Part shown: positions 15,453-23,783 of the stretch, piece after piece | Layout: each line of letters opens with the position of its first letter | Numbering within the stretch: position 1 is the first letter of the stretch | Assembly (NCBI RefSeq): GCF_003385215.1 | Contig: NZ_PQHW01000010.1 | Location: forward strand, 41,167 to 105,166 | Direction: 5' to 3' | Length of the DNA: 64,000 nt | DNA from: Amycolatopsis thermalba | GTDB taxonomy: Bacteria; Actinomycetota; Actinomycetes; Mycobacteriales; Pseudonocardiaceae | The notes under the pieces: model-generated | What the model saw: the letters and a program-made list of their open reading frames with translations, nothing else | What the model was told of the DNA's origin: nothing | The model's database searches: none | Position numbers and translations under genes: made by a program

Positions 15453-17491
15453 GATGCTCCGTCCTGGCGGATTCGCAGCTCGCCGAGGCGACCGACCGTC
15501 GCGGTCTGCCCCGGAACGAGGAACGTGGTGGAGAGTTGCTCGCGGATGAGGGCCGGGCCGGGGATGCGGTCTCCGGCCAGCAGCGCGTCACGGTTGTAGG
15601 CCCGCGCCTCGACCGGCTCGTCGAGCAGGTGCTCGATGACGACGGTCGCGGCGACCGGCGGCTGACCCCCGTCGCGCGATGGCAGCTGCGGGTACTCGAC
15701 CTTCGCGGAATCGACGACGGCCCGCACGCGGAACGTGACTCCCTGGACGGGGACGAACTGGAAGCGGTTGCCCGACCGCTCCTCGTACACGCGGTGGAAG
15801 TCCTCGATCATGGTCGCGATGCCGTCGGCGTCGATGGTGCCGGACGGCACCGGGACGAACGGCGTCTCCCACGTCTGTCCGTAGAGCCGGCCGTCGAAGC
15901 TGCGGGTGAAGCGGGCGCCTACTCGGTGCTCCTCCGGCAACCGTGAGCGCAGCTGCTCCTCCATCGTGCGGTAGACCGCGTCGACCTGGTCGGCGGCTTC
16001 CGGGGTGAGCATCGAGTAGGCGCTGCGGCTTTCGACGAACTCGAGGTCCGAGCTCACCAGCCCCAGCGCGGAGAACAGGCCCGGGTGGGGCGGCACGATG
16101 CATTCCGCGGCGTGCACCTGGGCCAGGGCCGCGGGGAGCAGCATGGGCCCGGCCGCCCCGAAGGCGACGAGGCTGTAGTCACGGGGGTCGATGCCGTGCC
16201 GGACGGCGACGTTGGTCAGCCCCTCGGCGATGTTGGCGACGCCGAGGTGGAAGGCCTGTCCGACGCGCTGGCCCACGTCCAACGGGGAGTCCAGCTCCTC
16301 GAACGCGCGGCGGGCGAGCTCGGGGTCCAGCTTGATTCGCCCACCCGCGAAGCCCACGGGGTCGAGCACTCCCATGAGCAGACAAGTGTCGGTGGTCGTC
16401 GGCGCAGTGCCGCCCAACCCGTAGCAGGCGGGTCCCGGGTTCGATCCGGCGCTACCCGGCCCTACCCGCATCTCCCCGGTGGACGCGACGGTCACCAGAC
16501 TCCCGCCGCCTGCACCGATACTGGAGATCTCGTTGGACAGGGCGTTGACGACGAGGTCGTACTCCAGCTCGAACGTCGTCTCCACGTACGGTTGACCGTC
16601 GGTGACCAGGCTGATGTCGCAGGAGGTGCCGCCGACGTCGGCGCAGAGCAGGTTCCCGGTACCCAGCAGGTCGCCGAGCCGCGCGCTGGCGACGGTGCCG
16701 GCGGCAGGCCCGGCGAACACGATCCGGAACGGGTTGGCCATCGCGGCCTCGGCGGGCACCAGCGCCGCGGAGCAGTCCGCGTAGTTCAGGTCGCCGGTGA
16801 ACGACAGGTCGGCGAGGCCGGCGGCGAGGCGCTGGGTGTAGTCCCCGTAGATCCTCCGCATGAGGACGTCGATGACGGTGGTCGAGGCCCGGGCGTACTC
16901 CTTGGCCAGCGGGGAGACCTCGCTCGAGATCGAGACCGGGATGTCGCCCAGCTCTTCCCGGACGATCTCCCGCAGCCGCTGCTCGTGAGCACCGTCGACA
17001 TAGGCGTTGATCAGGCAGATCGCTACGCCTTCGACGTCGCACCGGCGGAGGATCGCAAGCTCCTCGCGGGCGTGCTGCTCGTCGAGCGGGATGAGCACGT
17101 TGCCGTCGGCCGTCCTCCGTTCGCGGATCCCCCGGCGCAGGTAGCGCGGGACCAGCGGGCGGGAGGCGTCGCCGAAGGAGCGACGCCACGACGGGTCGGT
17201 GAGCCCCTCGACCGGGCGCCAGCCACGACCCGCGTCGAGGATGTCGCGGTGTCCGAGGGTGGTCAAGAAGGCGACCTTGGGTACCCGGCGCGTGATCACC
17301 GCGTTGAGTCCGTGGGTGCTGGCGTGGTTGAACACCGTCGCGTCCGCCACGCCCGCCTCGGCGGCGGCGCGGAGCACGCCCTCCTCGGTCCGCCCGTATT
17401 CGGTGGCGACCTTGACCGTCACGATCCGCCCGTCCCTGACGGCGACCAGGTCGGTGAACGTGCCGCCGACGTCAACTCCGATCATGCTCAT
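15449..17491 (-). CDS. Hydantoinase A/oxoprolinase-family subunit (HyuA-like)
   Basis: A 680-residue ATP-binding subunit of the ASKHA type. It starts MSMIGVDVGGTFTDLVAVRD, with the phosphate-binding DVGGTFTD loop. It continues with 'NHASTHGLNAVITRRVPKVA', 'LLCADVGGTSCDISLVTDGQ' and 'ISSIGAGGGSLVTVASTGEM', 'GSAGSNPGPACYGLGGTAPT', all conserved in HyuA and acetone carboxylase beta. A GGGAT site precedes the ATG at 17491, which overlaps the upstream small ORF by ATGA. It works with the HyuB-like protein. The operon probably opens with the 84-residue ORF and is controlled by the divergent TetR gene. Confidence 0.9.
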   Translation of the reverse strand: MSMIGVDVGGTFTDLVAVRDGRIVTVKVATEYGRTEEGVLRAAAEAGVADATVFNHASTHGLNAVITRRVPKVAFLTTLGHRDILDAGRGWRPVEGLTDPSWRRSFGDASRPLVPRYLRRGIRERRTADGNVLIPLDEQHAREELAILRRCDVEGVAICLINAYVDGAHEQRLREIVREELGDIPVSISSEVSPLAKEYARASTTVIDVLMRRIYGDYTQRLAAGLADLSFTGDLNYADCSAALVPAEAAMANPFRIVFAGPAAGTVASARLGDLLGTGNLLCADVGGTSCDISLVTDGQPYVETTFELEYDLVVNALSNEISSIGAGGGSLVTVASTGEMRVGPGSAGSNPGPACYGLGGTAPTTTDTCLLMGVLDPVGFAGGRIKLDPELARRAFEELDSPLDVGQRVGQAFHLGVANIAEGLTNVAVRHGIDPRDYSLVAFGAAGPMLLPAALAQVHAAECIVPPHPGLFSALGLVSSDLEFVESRSAYSMLTPEAADQVDAVYRTMEEQLRSRLPEEHRVGARFTRSFDGRLYGQTWETPFVPVPSGTIDADGIATMIEDFHRVYEERSGNRFQFVPVQGVTFRVRAVVDSAKVEYPQLPSRDGGQPPVAATVVIEHLLDEPVEARAYNRDALLAGDRIPGPALIREQLSTTFLVPGQTATVGRLGELRIRQDGAS

Positions 17492-17742
17492 CCCAGCTCC
17501 AGCCCTGCGGAGGCGAGCTGCACCGGACCGAGGAGGCCGGCCGGGACGCGCGAGACCGAGCGGAGTGTGGATTGGTGCTTGACCACGGAGAACCAGCCAC
17601 CCTCGGAAAGCACGAGGTAGCGCCGGAATTCCTCCGGCGTCGCTCCGGGGTAGTCCTTGTCGAAGTCGACCCCGAGGTCGGCCAGCTCGCTGGCTGTGAC
17701 CGGCTCCCGTTCGACACGGGGGCCGGTGGTGTCTGACGACAT
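17488..17742 (-). CDS. Small protein coupled to HyuA/HyuB-like subunits
   Basis: An 84-residue protein that is the first gene of the HyuA/HyuB operon. The ATG at 17742 has an AAGGAG site 7 bases upstream, and its stop overlaps the HyuA-like start by ATGA. Visible parts are 'ELADLGVDFDKDYPGATPEE' and 'VLSEGGWFSVVKHQSTLRSV'. It contains no cysteine, so it is unlike the zinc-binding gamma subunit of acetone carboxylase. I do not recognise the family. The strict coupling suggests a small third subunit or assembly factor; that is inference. Confidence 0.7.
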   Translation of the reverse strand: MSSDTTGPRVEREPVTASELADLGVDFDKDYPGATPEEFRRYLVLSEGGWFSVVKHQSTLRSVSRVPAGLLGPVQLASAGLELG

Positions 17743-17785
17743 GGTGCTCCTTTGCACGTCGAACGTGAGCTAGGGCGGTGGAAAA

Positions 17786-17813
17786 GTTTAATGGACCGAT
17801 CGCCCTACTAAAC
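17786..17813. promoter_or_regulatory. 28-bp imperfect palindrome, operator candidate
   Basis: Outer arms GTTTA and TAAAC are exact, the centre is CGATCG, and additional pairs lie between. It is in the gap between the divergent HyuA/HyuB operon and the TetR gene, 43 bp upstream of the small ORF. It probably binds the TetR-family protein encoded at 17916. Confidence 0.55.
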
Positions 17814-17915
17814 CCGAGTTCAAACTAGACTGCTGTCGCCCCCCTACGCAAGCCCGCTCTCCAGAGACGTCGGGACACACCGCGTCGACCGGTGAGGAGC
17901 AGAGGAGACAAAGGA

Positions 17916-18620
17916 ATGCCACGACCCACCGGGCACGGCCCCGGGTACGAAGCGCGCCGCCGCGAGATCATCCGTATCGCAGCAGAACTGTTCTCCCGCA
18001 ACGGTTACGCGGCCACCGGCGTCGCCGAACTCTGCCAGGCGACCGACCTGGCGAAGGGAGCTCTGTACCACTACATCGGGTCCAAGCAGGCGTTGCTAGC
18101 CGAGATCCACGGCGCCGTCATGACGCCACTACTCGCCGCCGCAGAGCGGATCAGCAAGTTGCCGATCGCGCCCGAACTGCGGTTACGGCTGCTTTCTCAG
18201 ATGCTCCTCGAGGTCATCGAGCACCGGCTCGACTACATCCGGGTGGTCGAACACGAGATCGACCGGCTGGCCGGAGAGAACCGCAAGCGCATGCTCCACG
18301 AGCGGCGCCGTTTCGAGGACATGGTCACCGAGCTGCACGCGGAGGCGATCCGGGACGGCACGTTCCGGGAGCTTGATCCGCGGCTGTGCATGCTGCAGTT
18401 CTTCAACATGCACAACTACACCTTCCAGTGGTTGCGCCCGGGTCGCTGGAGCTCGGCGCAGCTGGCCGAGCAGTACTGCACCACCCTGTTCCGTGGGCAT
18501 GCCGTCGACAGCAACCGGTTCGCGTCCCTCGAGGAGCAGCTGGGAACCTTCCGCGCCTCCTACACGGGCGAGTCCCTGAGCGGTCTGGGCGACTTCGAGG
18601 AAGTAGCCACGGCGAGCTGA
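17916..18620 (+). CDS. TetR/AcrR family transcriptional regulator (KstR2-like size)
   Basis: A 234-residue regulator. The helix-turn-helix is 'RREIIRIAAELFSRNGYAAT', then 'GVAELCQATDLAKGALYHYIGSKQALLAEIH'. The ligand domain contains 'VIEHRLDYIRVVEHEIDRLA' and 'MLQFFNMHNYTFQWLRPGRW', a pattern seen in TetR proteins of lipid and aromatic catabolism. The ATG at 17916 follows GGAG and AAGGA. It is divergent from the HyuA/HyuB operon, and the 28-bp palindrome between them is its likely operator. Confidence 0.88.
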   Translation: MPRPTGHGPGYEARRREIIRIAAELFSRNGYAATGVAELCQATDLAKGALYHYIGSKQALLAEIHGAVMTPLLAAAERISKLPIAPELRLRLLSQMLLEVIEHRLDYIRVVEHEIDRLAGENRKRMLHERRRFEDMVTELHAEAIRDGTFRELDPRLCMLQFFNMHNYTFQWLRPGRWSSAQLAEQYCTTLFRGHAVDSNRFASLEEQLGTFRASYTGESLSGLGDFEEVATAS

Positions 18621-18979
18621 CGGCGGATGACGGACTGAAGCTCGACGGACGTACTTCGCAACCGCACCGATACCGTCTCGCATCAGGGAGGTGGACGTTC
18701 GAGGCGTTCGGGCGCCGGTGCGCGCCGAACGACGTCCGGCGACGCTCTGCCACCGTCGCTGCCCGCCCGCGAACCTCGGGATCGACACACCGACGTGACG
18801 GGAGGGGTGGGGTCTGCCAGGAGGACCGATCCAGCTTCTGTTGCTCGGCCGAGCGCGAGGCACCGGCATTCGCCGGCGGGGTGCTTCGCCGCACAATGTG
18901 GCGAAGCACCCGGCCGGCAGCTGCTCCTTCGGCGGCTGCACGTGCCCGGTTCAGGCGAGCGGGCACCTGCAGCGGGGTG
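18621..18979. other. Gene-free stretch between convergent genes
   Basis: No gene is supported between the TetR stop and the SDR stop. The only clear structure is the hairpin at 18879-18911. The remainder has no recognisable element. Confidence 0.6.
18879..18911. terminator. Perfect 12-bp hairpin between convergent genes
   Basis: GGGTGCTTCGCC and its exact complement are separated by a 9-base loop. It lies between the ends of the TetR and SDR genes, so it may terminate transcription from one or both sides. No T-run follows. Confidence 0.55.
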
Positions 18980-19759
18980 TCACTGGGCGGTGTAGCCACC
19001 GTCCACGACGATCTCGGCACCGGTCACGTACCTGGCGTCGTCAGAGGCCAGGTACAGCGCGGCCTGCGCGATGTCGTTCGGCTCGCCGACCTGGCCCATC
19101 GGAATGCCGTCGAGGAGGACCTGGAACGCGTCCGGGTTCTTCGCCTCGACCGGCGTGACGATGTCCGTCCCGATGATGCCGGGGCAGACCGCGTTGCAAC
19201 GGATGCCGTCGCGCGCGGTCTCCAGGGCGACGACCTTCGTCAGGCTCCGGATACCGCCCTTGCTCGAGCCGTACGGCGAGCTGTACCGCATCCCGACCAC
19301 ACCGCTGATGGACGCGATGTTGACGATCGCCCCGCCGTGACCGCTGCGCTTCATCTCCCGGACGGCGTGCTTGCAGCCCAGCCACGCGCCGGTGAGGTTC
19401 GTGTCGACGACCGCGCGGTAGGTCTCGAAGCTCATCTCGTCGATCGGGTCACGGCGCGTGATCCCGGCGTTGTTGACCAGGATGTCCACCGAGCCGAACG
19501 CCGCCCGGGCGGCCTCGAAGGTCGCGACCCACGCCTCCTCGGACGTGACGTCCTGCTGGGCGGTTTCGACGCGCGCACCGGAGGGGAACTCCCCGGCACG
19601 CTCCTTCACCTCAGGGGACACGTCGGTCAGGAAGATCGCCGCGCCCTCCCGGGCGAACAGCCGGGCCGTCGCGAAGCCCAGGCCCGCGACGGAAGCACCG
19701 CCCGTCACGATTGCCACCTTGCCGGCGAGGCGACCCGCCGGGTGCATCGTCTCAGCCAC
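18980..19759 (-). CDS. SDR family NAD(P)-dependent oxidoreductase
   Basis: A 259-residue short-chain dehydrogenase. The cofactor loop is 'IVTGGASVAGLGFATARLFA', slightly longer than usual. 'NNAGITRRDP', 'NIASISGVVGMRYSSPYGSS' and the active-site 'YGSSKGG' follow, ending 'YVTGAEIVVDGGYTAQ'. The GTG at 19759 has GGGAGG 6-7 bases upstream and overlaps the metallo-hydrolase stop by 8 bases, so these two genes are coupled; the ATG at 19747 is less likely. Together they may oxidise an alcohol after thioester or lactone hydrolysis. The substrate is unknown. Confidence 0.87.
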   Translation of the reverse strand: MAETMHPAGRLAGKVAIVTGGASVAGLGFATARLFAREGAAIFLTDVSPEVKERAGEFPSGARVETAQQDVTSEEAWVATFEAARAAFGSVDILVNNAGITRRDPIDEMSFETYRAVVDTNLTGAWLGCKHAVREMKRSGHGGAIVNIASISGVVGMRYSSPYGSSKGGIRSLTKVVALETARDGIRCNAVCPGIIGTDIVTPVEAKNPDAFQVLLDGIPMGQVGEPNDIAQAALYLASDDARYVTGAEIVVDGGYTAQ

Positions 19760-20648
19760 GAATGTCCTCCCAAACTCGCTTGCCACCGTCCTGCACGACC
19801 CGGCCCCAGCGCAGGCCCGGGAAGTGTCCGCCGGCGACCAGGAGCTTCTCGTCGCAGATGCGCTTGCTGTAGTGCTCGACCGCCGCGTAGGCGCGGTCGT
19901 AGTCGGTGTGGCTGACGAAATTCCACTGACCGCGCTCGTTGTCGTCGATTAACTCGGGCTGGGCGTGCACCAGGTCCCCGACCATGAGGCCCTTCTCACC
20001 GCTCGACCGCAGCTCCAGCACGACCTGCCCCGGCGTGTGTCCGCTCCCGTCGAGCGCGACCACACCGGGGAGCAGCTCGACCTCCTGCTCGCCGGTGAAG
20101 AACTCGATCTGGTTCACGATCGGCCGCAGGCGGACCGCCGGGGCGTCGTTGTCCGGGTAGCAGTAGTTCGCCGAGAGCTCCAGGCGCTCCTTGCTCTTCT
20201 CGACTTCCGTCTCGGAGAAAGAGAAGTCGGGCCCCAGGAACCAGTCCCAGTCGCGCCGGTCGATGTGGTAGGTCGCGTTCGGGAAGTACGGCTTGCCGTC
20301 CACGCTCGCCCACCCGATGTGGTCGAAATGCAGGTGCGTGAAGATTACGTCGGTGACGTCGGCGCGCCGGAGGCCGGTCGACGCCAGTGCCGAGCGGAAC
20401 CCGCCGCCCGCGAACGGCCACTTCGGCTGCGGGCCGGACCCGCCGTCGACCACGATCACCCGGTCACCGGCGCGGACGAGGTACCCGCCCAGTGTGTTGA
20501 GGTGCAGGCACTCGTGGAAGACCGGCTCGAGGAGGTCGGTGTACGGCTCCCAGTCGGCTTCCTTCAGGTTGGGGTAGAAGGTCGCCGCGCCGGGCACGAC
20601 CGCCTCCCCGTCGATCAATGGGGTGATCTCGATGTCCCCGATGCGCAT
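19752..20648 (-). CDS. Metallo-beta-lactamase-fold hydrolase (N-acyl-homoserine-lactonase-like)
   Basis: A 298-residue MBL-fold protein. The dinuclear metal motif 'FTHLHFDHIGW' lies near residue 107. Later ligands are in 'VALDGSGHTPGQVVLEL', 'LMVGDLVHAQPELID' and 'VAGGHFPGLRWGRVV'. This set matches the lactonase/alkylsulfatase-like branch rather than antibiotic beta-lactamases. The ATG at 20648 has AAAGGAG 7 bases upstream; an extension to 20669 is not supported. It leads a two-gene operon with the SDR. Hydrolysis of a lactone or thioester pathway intermediate is plausible. Confidence 0.85.
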   Translation of the reverse strand: MRIGDIEITPLIDGEAVVPGAATFYPNLKEADWEPYTDLLEPVFHECLHLNTLGGYLVRAGDRVIVVDGGSGPQPKWPFAGGGFRSALASTGLRRADVTDVIFTHLHFDHIGWASVDGKPYFPNATYHIDRRDWDWFLGPDFSFSETEVEKSKERLELSANYCYPDNDAPAVRLRPIVNQIEFFTGEQEVELLPGVVALDGSGHTPGQVVLELRSSGEKGLMVGDLVHAQPELIDDNERGQWNFVSHTDYDRAYAAVEHYSKRICDEKLLVAGGHFPGLRWGRVVQDGGKRVWEDIRG

Positions 20649-21543
20649 GCTGCGCTCCTTTGCGTGCATTGTAGGTGTTCATGCGGCTCAGCCCATCCGG
20701 AAGCCGCGGTTGACGGCTACGACGGTCCCGGCCGTGCAGGCGGCGGGTGGCGACGCGAGGGTGTCTTGCGTCGCCGCCGGGCCTCGCGAGCGAGCAGTGG
20801 TCGCCCGGCTCGCCGTGGCCTGCGATCACCGCTCCGAGTGCGCCGGCGTTGGTAGCACACCGTTGACGCTCCGCTCCCTGGTGCTCGAAAGCGTTGGTGG
20901 AACACACGGCGTGGCCGTTCAACGATCGCCGGTTCCGGCCGCTCTCGCCGGCAGGTGACGACCTACTACCGAGAGCGAAATCGTTCACTGGGTTCTCCAC
21001 GGCGCGACAATGCGGACGAGATCGACGGCTGCTCGACCGGTTCGAGCTTGTTCACCGCTTCGTCGAAGGTAGCGATCCTCGTCACGGCACCGTTGTTGCA
21101 TTCCGCTACAGTCCCGCCGCCCCGGCTGATGCCGTGCTCCTGGCAGACCTGCCCGACCAGCGCCTCCGTGGGCAACGCGTGGGTGGCCAATGGGCTCGTG
21201 CGCGCCGTCCGTCAACTTCCGGCGGGACGCCGAAGCGGTGGATCGCAGCCGGAGCCTCGCCCCACGTCCTGCCGGTCGCCGGTGACCAGGCTGCACTCAC
21301 GTGCACCTGGCGAGGGCCGTCTCCGCCATCGTTGCACCGGAACAATGGGCGGAGAGCCAGTGCGTGCCGGCGAACCGGGCGTGCACCCGAGTCGGCGTCC
21401 TTTCGGACGTCGCACCCGTCCTGCAGACCGGCGCTGCAGCCCTGAAACCCGCGCATCGCCGTCGCCCGGCGACGTTGGTCACCGGCTCCCGCGACCGGGC
21501 ATTCACCGCAGACCGGGGGCGGTGTTACGGCTCGGTCGTCCGT
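20649..21543. other. Gene-decay zone with duplicated fragments
   Basis: This 895-bp stretch has no intact gene. It contains the decayed SDR 3' end (20683-20885) and the second copy of the 77-bp element (21047-21121). Weak minus-strand similarity to a flavin reductase C-terminus is seen around 21290-21400 ('RFAGTHW', then in another frame 'CECSLVTGDRQ'). The last point is tentative. Confidence 0.55.
20683..20885 (-). pseudogene. Decayed 3' end of an SDR gene (copy of 12766-12990)
   Basis: The first 83 bp match the 3' end of the SDR gene at 12766 at roughly 85% identity. After a gap of about 22 bases the alignment resumes through the segment encoding 'ANAVAPGAVETNM' in the intact copy. The frame is broken and the 5' part is absent. 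It is a remnant of a duplication or of a related gene lost here. Confidence 0.75.
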
Positions 21544-22605
21544 TCAGCGCTGAACGGACGAAGGGACAAGGTGCGCGACGAGGGCATTCGTCCGGGCGAT
21601 GTCGTCCGCGATCGCGTCGATCAGTTCGGTCTCGCCGTTGAATTTCGTCATCCCGCGCAGGCGCCGCACGGAGGTCACCGTGACGCGCATCCCGTAGATG
21701 TCGTCGTCGAAGTCGAGCAGGTGGGCCTCCAAGGTCCGTTCGTCCCGGTCGAACGTGGGGTTGGTACCCACCGAGATCGCCGCGGCACGTAGTCGCCCGT
21801 CGTCCAACCGGACGATTCCCGCGTAGACACCGTCGCCGGGCAGAGCGGCGCCGGCGGGCTGGTCCACGTTGGCCGTGGGATAACCGAGACGACGGCCCAG
21901 CTGCCGGCCCCGGACCACGACGCCTGCCGTCTCCCAGGCATGCTCGTTGTTCGCAACCATTCCCACCTCCATGTGTTCGGCGCGTCCCGTTGGTGACGAG
22001 GCCTGGTACCGGTGAGCCACCAGTTCGGACAGCGCAAGGACGGGCAGGGAGTGCTCGGCGGCGAATCGGGAGGCCTCGGCCTGATCGGCCATGTGCAAAG
22101 GGTTTTCGCGCGATACGAGCTCACCCAGCGCTGCTGCCGGTGGGAGGCCGGCGAGGACCGCGAGATCGACGGCGGCTTCGGCGGGTGTCGGGTTGTTCAC
22201 GACTCCGCCGGGCGAAACGCTGACCGGGACGACGTGGCCGGGTCGTGAGAAGTCGGCTGCGGAGAAGTCGGGAGAGGCGAGGGCCGCGATGGTGCGGGCG
22301 CGGTCGGCACCGGAAATTCCGGTGCCGGCGCCGAGGAGGTCCACGGTGACGCGGTACGGGGAATCACCGAATCGGTGCATCCGCGGGAGGTTGAGCCGTT
22401 CGCAATTCTCGTCGGTCAGGGCGGCACGGATGAAGCCGGAGGTGTGGCGGACGGTGAACCCGACGAGGTTCGCCGTCGCCCGGCAGGCGGCGAAGACGAG
22501 GGTTGCGTCGGCGTCGTAGAGGTCGTCCTTGACGACGACAGGATTGCCTGCAGCGATCGCGTCGATGGCGTCTCGCACGGTGGCCTCACCCAGGAGTGTG
22601 CGCAT
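21544..22605 (-). CDS. RibB-like domain fused to riboflavin kinase
   Basis: A 353-residue fusion. Residues 1 to about 205 resemble 3,4-dihydroxy-2-butanone-4-phosphate synthase: 'GFIRAALTDENCERLNLPRM', 'GTGISGADRARTIAALASPD', 'SRPGHVVPVSVSPGGV'. The acidic metal-binding motif (usually DDEDRENEGDL) reads 'KDDLYDADATLVF', and the GHTEA histidine is replaced in 'NPTPAEAAVDL', so catalysis is doubtful. From about residue 225 a riboflavin kinase domain follows with 'RRLGYPTANVDQPAG', 'GVYAGIVRLDDG' and 'LEAHLLDFDDDIYGMRVTV'. ATG 22605 has AGGGA upstream. It lies before a flavin reductase on the same strand and near flavin monooxygenases, so a role in supplying or handling FMN is likely. No FMN adenylyltransferase domain is present. 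Confidence 0.8.
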   Translation of the reverse strand: MRTLLGEATVRDAIDAIAAGNPVVVKDDLYDADATLVFAACRATANLVGFTVRHTSGFIRAALTDENCERLNLPRMHRFGDSPYRVTVDLLGAGTGISGADRARTIAALASPDFSAADFSRPGHVVPVSVSPGGVVNNPTPAEAAVDLAVLAGLPPAAALGELVSRENPLHMADQAEASRFAAEHSLPVLALSELVAHRYQASSPTGRAEHMEVGMVANNEHAWETAGVVVRGRQLGRRLGYPTANVDQPAGAALPGDGVYAGIVRLDDGRLRAAAISVGTNPTFDRDERTLEAHLLDFDDDIYGMRVTVTSVRRLRGMTKFNGETELIDAIADDIARTNALVAHLVPSSVQR

Positions 22606-22721
22606 GATCGATCCCTTCAGATGGCGCCCGGCTCCCTGAAATCCCGTTCGTCGGGCTCCGCCGTGCGCCGAACTGGTCCCCGGTCGTCCCCGGCATCGGG
22701 GCTGGCAGGATGCCCGGCGTG

Positions 22722-23216
22722 TCAGGCAGCTGTCAGGCGGTGGAACTGACTGCCGTGGAAGACCAGCGGCGCCGTCCGCGGATCTGCGCGCATGCCATGG
22801 ATCAGGAGCAGAACGATGTCGTGGTCTCCCGCGGGGACTTCGGCGTGGATGCTGCAGTCGAGCCAGAGCGTCGCCCCGTGGACGAACACACCGCCCTCCG
22901 CGGCAGCAGTCCAGTCGGTGCCCGCGAACCTGTCGGTGGCCTTGCCGGCGAGCCGCATGCAGGTATCGCGGTGGTCCTCGCTCAGCACGCTCAGCCCGAG
23001 TCTCGGGCTCTGGCGCAGGATGGGCCAGGTCGTGGAGGTGTGCTGCATGCACACTGATACCAGCGGAGGCGACAGGGAGACTGAGGTGAAGGAACTGACG
23101 GCCAGGCCCACGGGCCGGTCGTCGATGAGGGCACTCACCGCGGCCACCCCGGAGGGGAAGCAGCCGAACGCCTGCCGGAGCTGGTCGCCCGTCGCGACCG
23201 GCACTATTCCTGTCAT
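22722..23216 (-). CDS. Flavin reductase domain protein (monooxygenase small component)
   Basis: A 164-residue NAD(P)H:flavin oxidoreductase of the HpaC/NtaB type. It shows 'LRQAFGCFPSGVAAVSALID', 'GLAVSSFTSVSLSPPLVSVC', 'STTWPILRQSPRLGLSVLSE', 'ATDRFAGTDW' and a C-terminal 'APLVFHGSQFHRL'. ATG 23216 follows GAGGAGG by 6-7 bases. It would supply reduced flavin to a two-component monooxygenase. The natural partner is probably the NtaA-like protein now truncated next door, or the luciferase-like protein at 11202. It stands 116 bp upstream of the RibB/kinase fusion on the same strand, suggesting joint transcription. Confidence 0.9.
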   Translation of the reverse strand: MTGIVPVATGDQLRQAFGCFPSGVAAVSALIDDRPVGLAVSSFTSVSLSPPLVSVCMQHTSTTWPILRQSPRLGLSVLSEDHRDTCMRLAGKATDRFAGTDWTAAAEGGVFVHGATLWLDCSIHAEVPAGDHDIVLLLIHGMRADPRTAPLVFHGSQFHRLTAA

Positions 23217-23360
23217 CCGAGCCTCCTCAGTTTGAGCAACGATGCTCGATCTCGTGGACGGTACCTGCACGAGGACGCGACGGTTGTTCGATTTTGGGAC
23301 GGTCCGTCCCCTTCACACGGTGCCCGCGGTATGCAAGTACCAGCCCACCTGATCGCCGGC

Positions 23361-23771
23361 CTACTTCTCCGTGAGGTTCCCCCGCAAGGTCGAGTGGAGG
23401 TATTCACGCCGGTGGATCCCCCGCTGCTGCAGGATCGGGACCACGTGGTCGACGAACTCCTCGACGCTGCCCGGACTGATCGTCGGGATCAGGACGAAGC
23501 CGTGGGCACCGGACTCCCGCCACAACGTCTCCAGCTCGTCCGCGATCTGTTCCGGGGTGCCGACGACCTTCTTCGCGCCGACCGACATCCCGAAGTTCAT
23601 GGCGACGTCGCGCAGCATCGGCGGCTTGCCGTCGATCGGCGCGGCGAACGCCTCCATCATCCCGCGCGATCCGTCCGTCTCGAGCTCGGTGAACAGCGCG
23701 TCGACGTCGTAGACCGAGAAGTCGATGCCGAGCGAACCGGACAGCCGGGCAAGCCCTGCCTCGAGGGGCAC
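23361..23771 (-). pseudogene. NtaA/SsuD-like flavin monooxygenase, C-terminal fragment
   Basis: About 136 codons remain: 'GSLGIDFSVYDVDALFTELE', 'GMSVGAKKVVGTPEQIADEL', 'RESGAHGFVLIPTISPGSVE', 'FVDHVVPILQQRGIHRREY', 'LRGNLTEK'. These match the C-terminus of nitrilotriacetate/alkanesulfonate-type monooxygenases of about 430-450 residues. The N-terminal two thirds are missing: the frame runs into the IS element at 23775, and the far side of the IS is the end of an unrelated helicase gene. The gene is therefore dead. It lies upstream of the flavin reductase gene on the same strand, its probable former partner. Confidence 0.85.
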
Positions 23772-23783
23772 ACTGAGCCTTTT

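Noticed and set aside
20966..21190. 74-residue minus-strand ORF containing the TVAEC peptide
   Set aside because: It shares a peptide with the copy at 12.5 kb, but neither copy has a start site or intact gene around it, so it is treated as a remnant.
21212..21506. Second decayed flavin reductase
   Set aside because: A few residues ('RFAGTHW', 'CECSLVTGDRQ') recall the family, but the match is too short and needs frame changes, so I did not list it as a pseudogene.
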